A DNA stretch of 64,000 bases from Allomuricauda ruestringensis DSM 13258. Lineage in GTDB: Bacteria > Bacteroidota > Bacteroidia > Flavobacteriales > Flavobacteriaceae. Shown here piece after piece: positions 62,974 to 64,000 of the stretch (positions are counted from its first letter, which is position 1; every line of letters starts with the position of its first letter). The stretch spans positions 941,501 to 1,005,500 of the forward strand of contig NC_015945.1 of NCBI RefSeq assembly GCF_000224085.1, read 5' to 3'. Made by a program: the position numbers and the translations under genes. The notes beneath the pieces were generated by a model. It did not search any database, was not told where the DNA came from, and saw only the letters and a program-made list of their open reading frames with translations.

Positions 62974-64000
62974 ATGAACAACCAAACACATAGTCCAAGT
63001 ATGGCCCTAACCGGGGAACCACCAAAAAGTTTGAGCATCGGTCAAAAAATCGCTGTTTTTTTAGGAATGTCTGGTCTTGGCATTCTATTATTGGCCGTTT
63101 TCAATGTCGGTTTTCCGAACAAAACGTTGTGGTTAACGCTATCGCTTTCGGCTATTACCTTTGGCATCATTTTATTCTCTTGGGATGCCTATTCCAACAA
63201 GCTCCCCGGTATCAAAAACGATGGAGTTTGGTTCAAATCCATTTCCAGCCGCGGTTTATGGGGCTGGATGGCCGGCCTTGCACTAACAGGGTTTTACATT
63301 GTGCTTTATTTTTATCCTGAATATCTGGGTTTGGTCAGCGATGGAGATAACAAAGGAGTAATCGGCCTTTTTGACCCCCTCAGTAAATTCTTGAGCGGTA
63401 ATCCGGCCAGTCAATGGTTTGTTTACGGGACCCTCTACACAGTTGCCATTTTCGCTTTTGGCATAAAATTCCTTTGGAAGTACCGCCATAACCGCTACGA
63501 AAGGCTACGGACTTGGAGCGTAATATTTTTCCAAACAGCTTTTGCCTTCATCATCCCAGAATTGATGGCTCGTTTAAATGGACATGAAGTTTTGAACGGC
63601 GGAAGCCTACCCTATTTTGACTTGAAAAATATTTGGCCCCTCAACTATTATAATTTTGAGAGTTATCGCATCAAAGGCTTTTTAAGTTCGGGAGATATTG
63701 GTTTTGCTTTATTGATTTTTGCCATTCTTTCCATCTTCGTTATCACTCCAATCCTCACTTATAAATATGGAAAAAGATGGTATTGCTCCTGGGTTTGTGG
63801 TTGTGGTGGACTTGCCGAAACCGCCGGGGATTCGTTTAGGCAATTGAGCGACAAATCCACATTTGCTTGGAAAGTGGAACGCTGGGTGGTGCACAGCGTA
63901 GTTGTTTTTGTAACCTTGATGACCACCGCAGTAATTTATTCCTATTTGGGAACGGACACCAGTAAATATTGGTTGACGAAAAGCACTTTTTTAATCGGCG
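62974..64000 (+). CDS. NapH/NosR-like 4Fe-4S membrane protein (3' end beyond window)
   Basis: The frame is open from ATG 62974 to the right edge (342 codons). It has several membrane helices (for example about residues 29-46, 52-68 and 95-112), and a Cys cluster YCSWVCGCGGLAETAGD near residue 270 that resembles the CxxxCxCG motifs of membrane ferredoxins of the NapH/NosR/CcoG group. Soluble 4Fe-4S motifs are expected in the missing part. Probably an electron-transfer partner of the FAD enzyme. Confidence 0.85.
   Translation, partial: MNNQTHSPSMALTGEPPKSLSIGQKIAVFLGMSGLGILLLAVFNVGFPNKTLWLTLSLSAITFGIILFSWDAYSNKLPGIKNDGVWFKSISSRGLWGWMAGLALTGFYIVLYFYPEYLGLVSDGDNKGVIGLFDPLSKFLSGNPASQWFVYGTLYTVAIFAFGIKFLWKYRHNRYERLRTWSVIFFQTAFAFIIPELMARLNGHEVLNGGSLPYFDLKNIWPLNYYNFESYRIKGFLSSGDIGFALLIFAILSIFVITPILTYKYGKRWYCSWVCGCGGLAETAGDSFRQLSDKSTFAWKVERWVVHSVVVFVTLMTTAVIYSYLGTDTSKYWLTKSTFLIG

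Overview
The window reads as chromosome of a marine-type member of the Flavobacteriaceae (Bacteroidota), in the broad Muricauda/Allomuricauda/Zobellia sphere. Evidence seen directly: a SusC/SusD pair, many lipoproteins, GH32 and GH113-like enzymes, a GYDIA-type GHMP kinase next to a class II HMG-CoA reductase, a HYC_CC_PP protein beside a CusA pump, and several promoters of the Bacteroidota form TTTG/TTG - about 19 nt - TAnnTTTG. The species assignment is inference.

Layout. 0-4 kb: C-terminally truncated CusA-type metal RND pump and a small Cys/Met-rich partner (both -). 4-12 kb: GAF/fRMsr-like protein, purH, then the rod-shape operon mreB-mreC-mreD-PBP2-rodA. 12-15 kb: secreted NUC-type nuclease and the tail-specific protease Prc (both -). 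15-20 kb: surE, a small membrane protein, lpxB, an NlpC/P60 lipoprotein, comEC (all +). 20-24 kb: dipeptidyl peptidase IV and a POT peptide transporter (-), an extracellular peptide-use unit. 24-27 kb: mevalonate-pathway genes followed by a lipidated subclass B1 metallo-beta-lactamase and a membrane-anchored AraC regulator. 28-33.5 kb: SusC, SusD and an unknown lipoprotein, closed by a strong terminator. 34-42 kb: conserved envelope block on the minus strand (PpiD, CNNM/CorC, small membrane protein, LptC, TPR protein, outer-membrane protein, CoaX), then tRNA-Phe.

42.3-45.7 kb is a small accessory region next to the tRNA-Phe gene. It holds a Panacea-domain antitoxin with an overlapping partner gene (a likely toxin-antitoxin pair), a gene fragment, a protein that joins the N-terminal domain of the replication initiator DnaA to a TIR domain with its catalytic Glu, an XRE regulator, paired palindromic operators and an orphan gene. 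The DnaA_N-TIR fusion is the most unusual object in the window: it looks like a TIR NADase effector wired to the replication initiator's protein-interaction domain.

45.8-64 kb: AraC regulator, SRAP-like protein that has lost its catalytic Cys, an envelope-stress-like set (DUF1328, acidic lipoprotein, cardiolipin synthase), an outer-membrane barrel, a HExxH protein, a GH3-family acyl-adenylating enzyme, a GH32 lipoprotein, an arsenosugar-type operon (glycosyltransferase, PNP, ArsM) without adjacent ArsS, a LysM/amidase with a tandem copy that lost its zinc ligands, a GH113-like lipoprotein, and an FAD oxidoreductase with a partial iron-sulfur membrane protein at the right edge.
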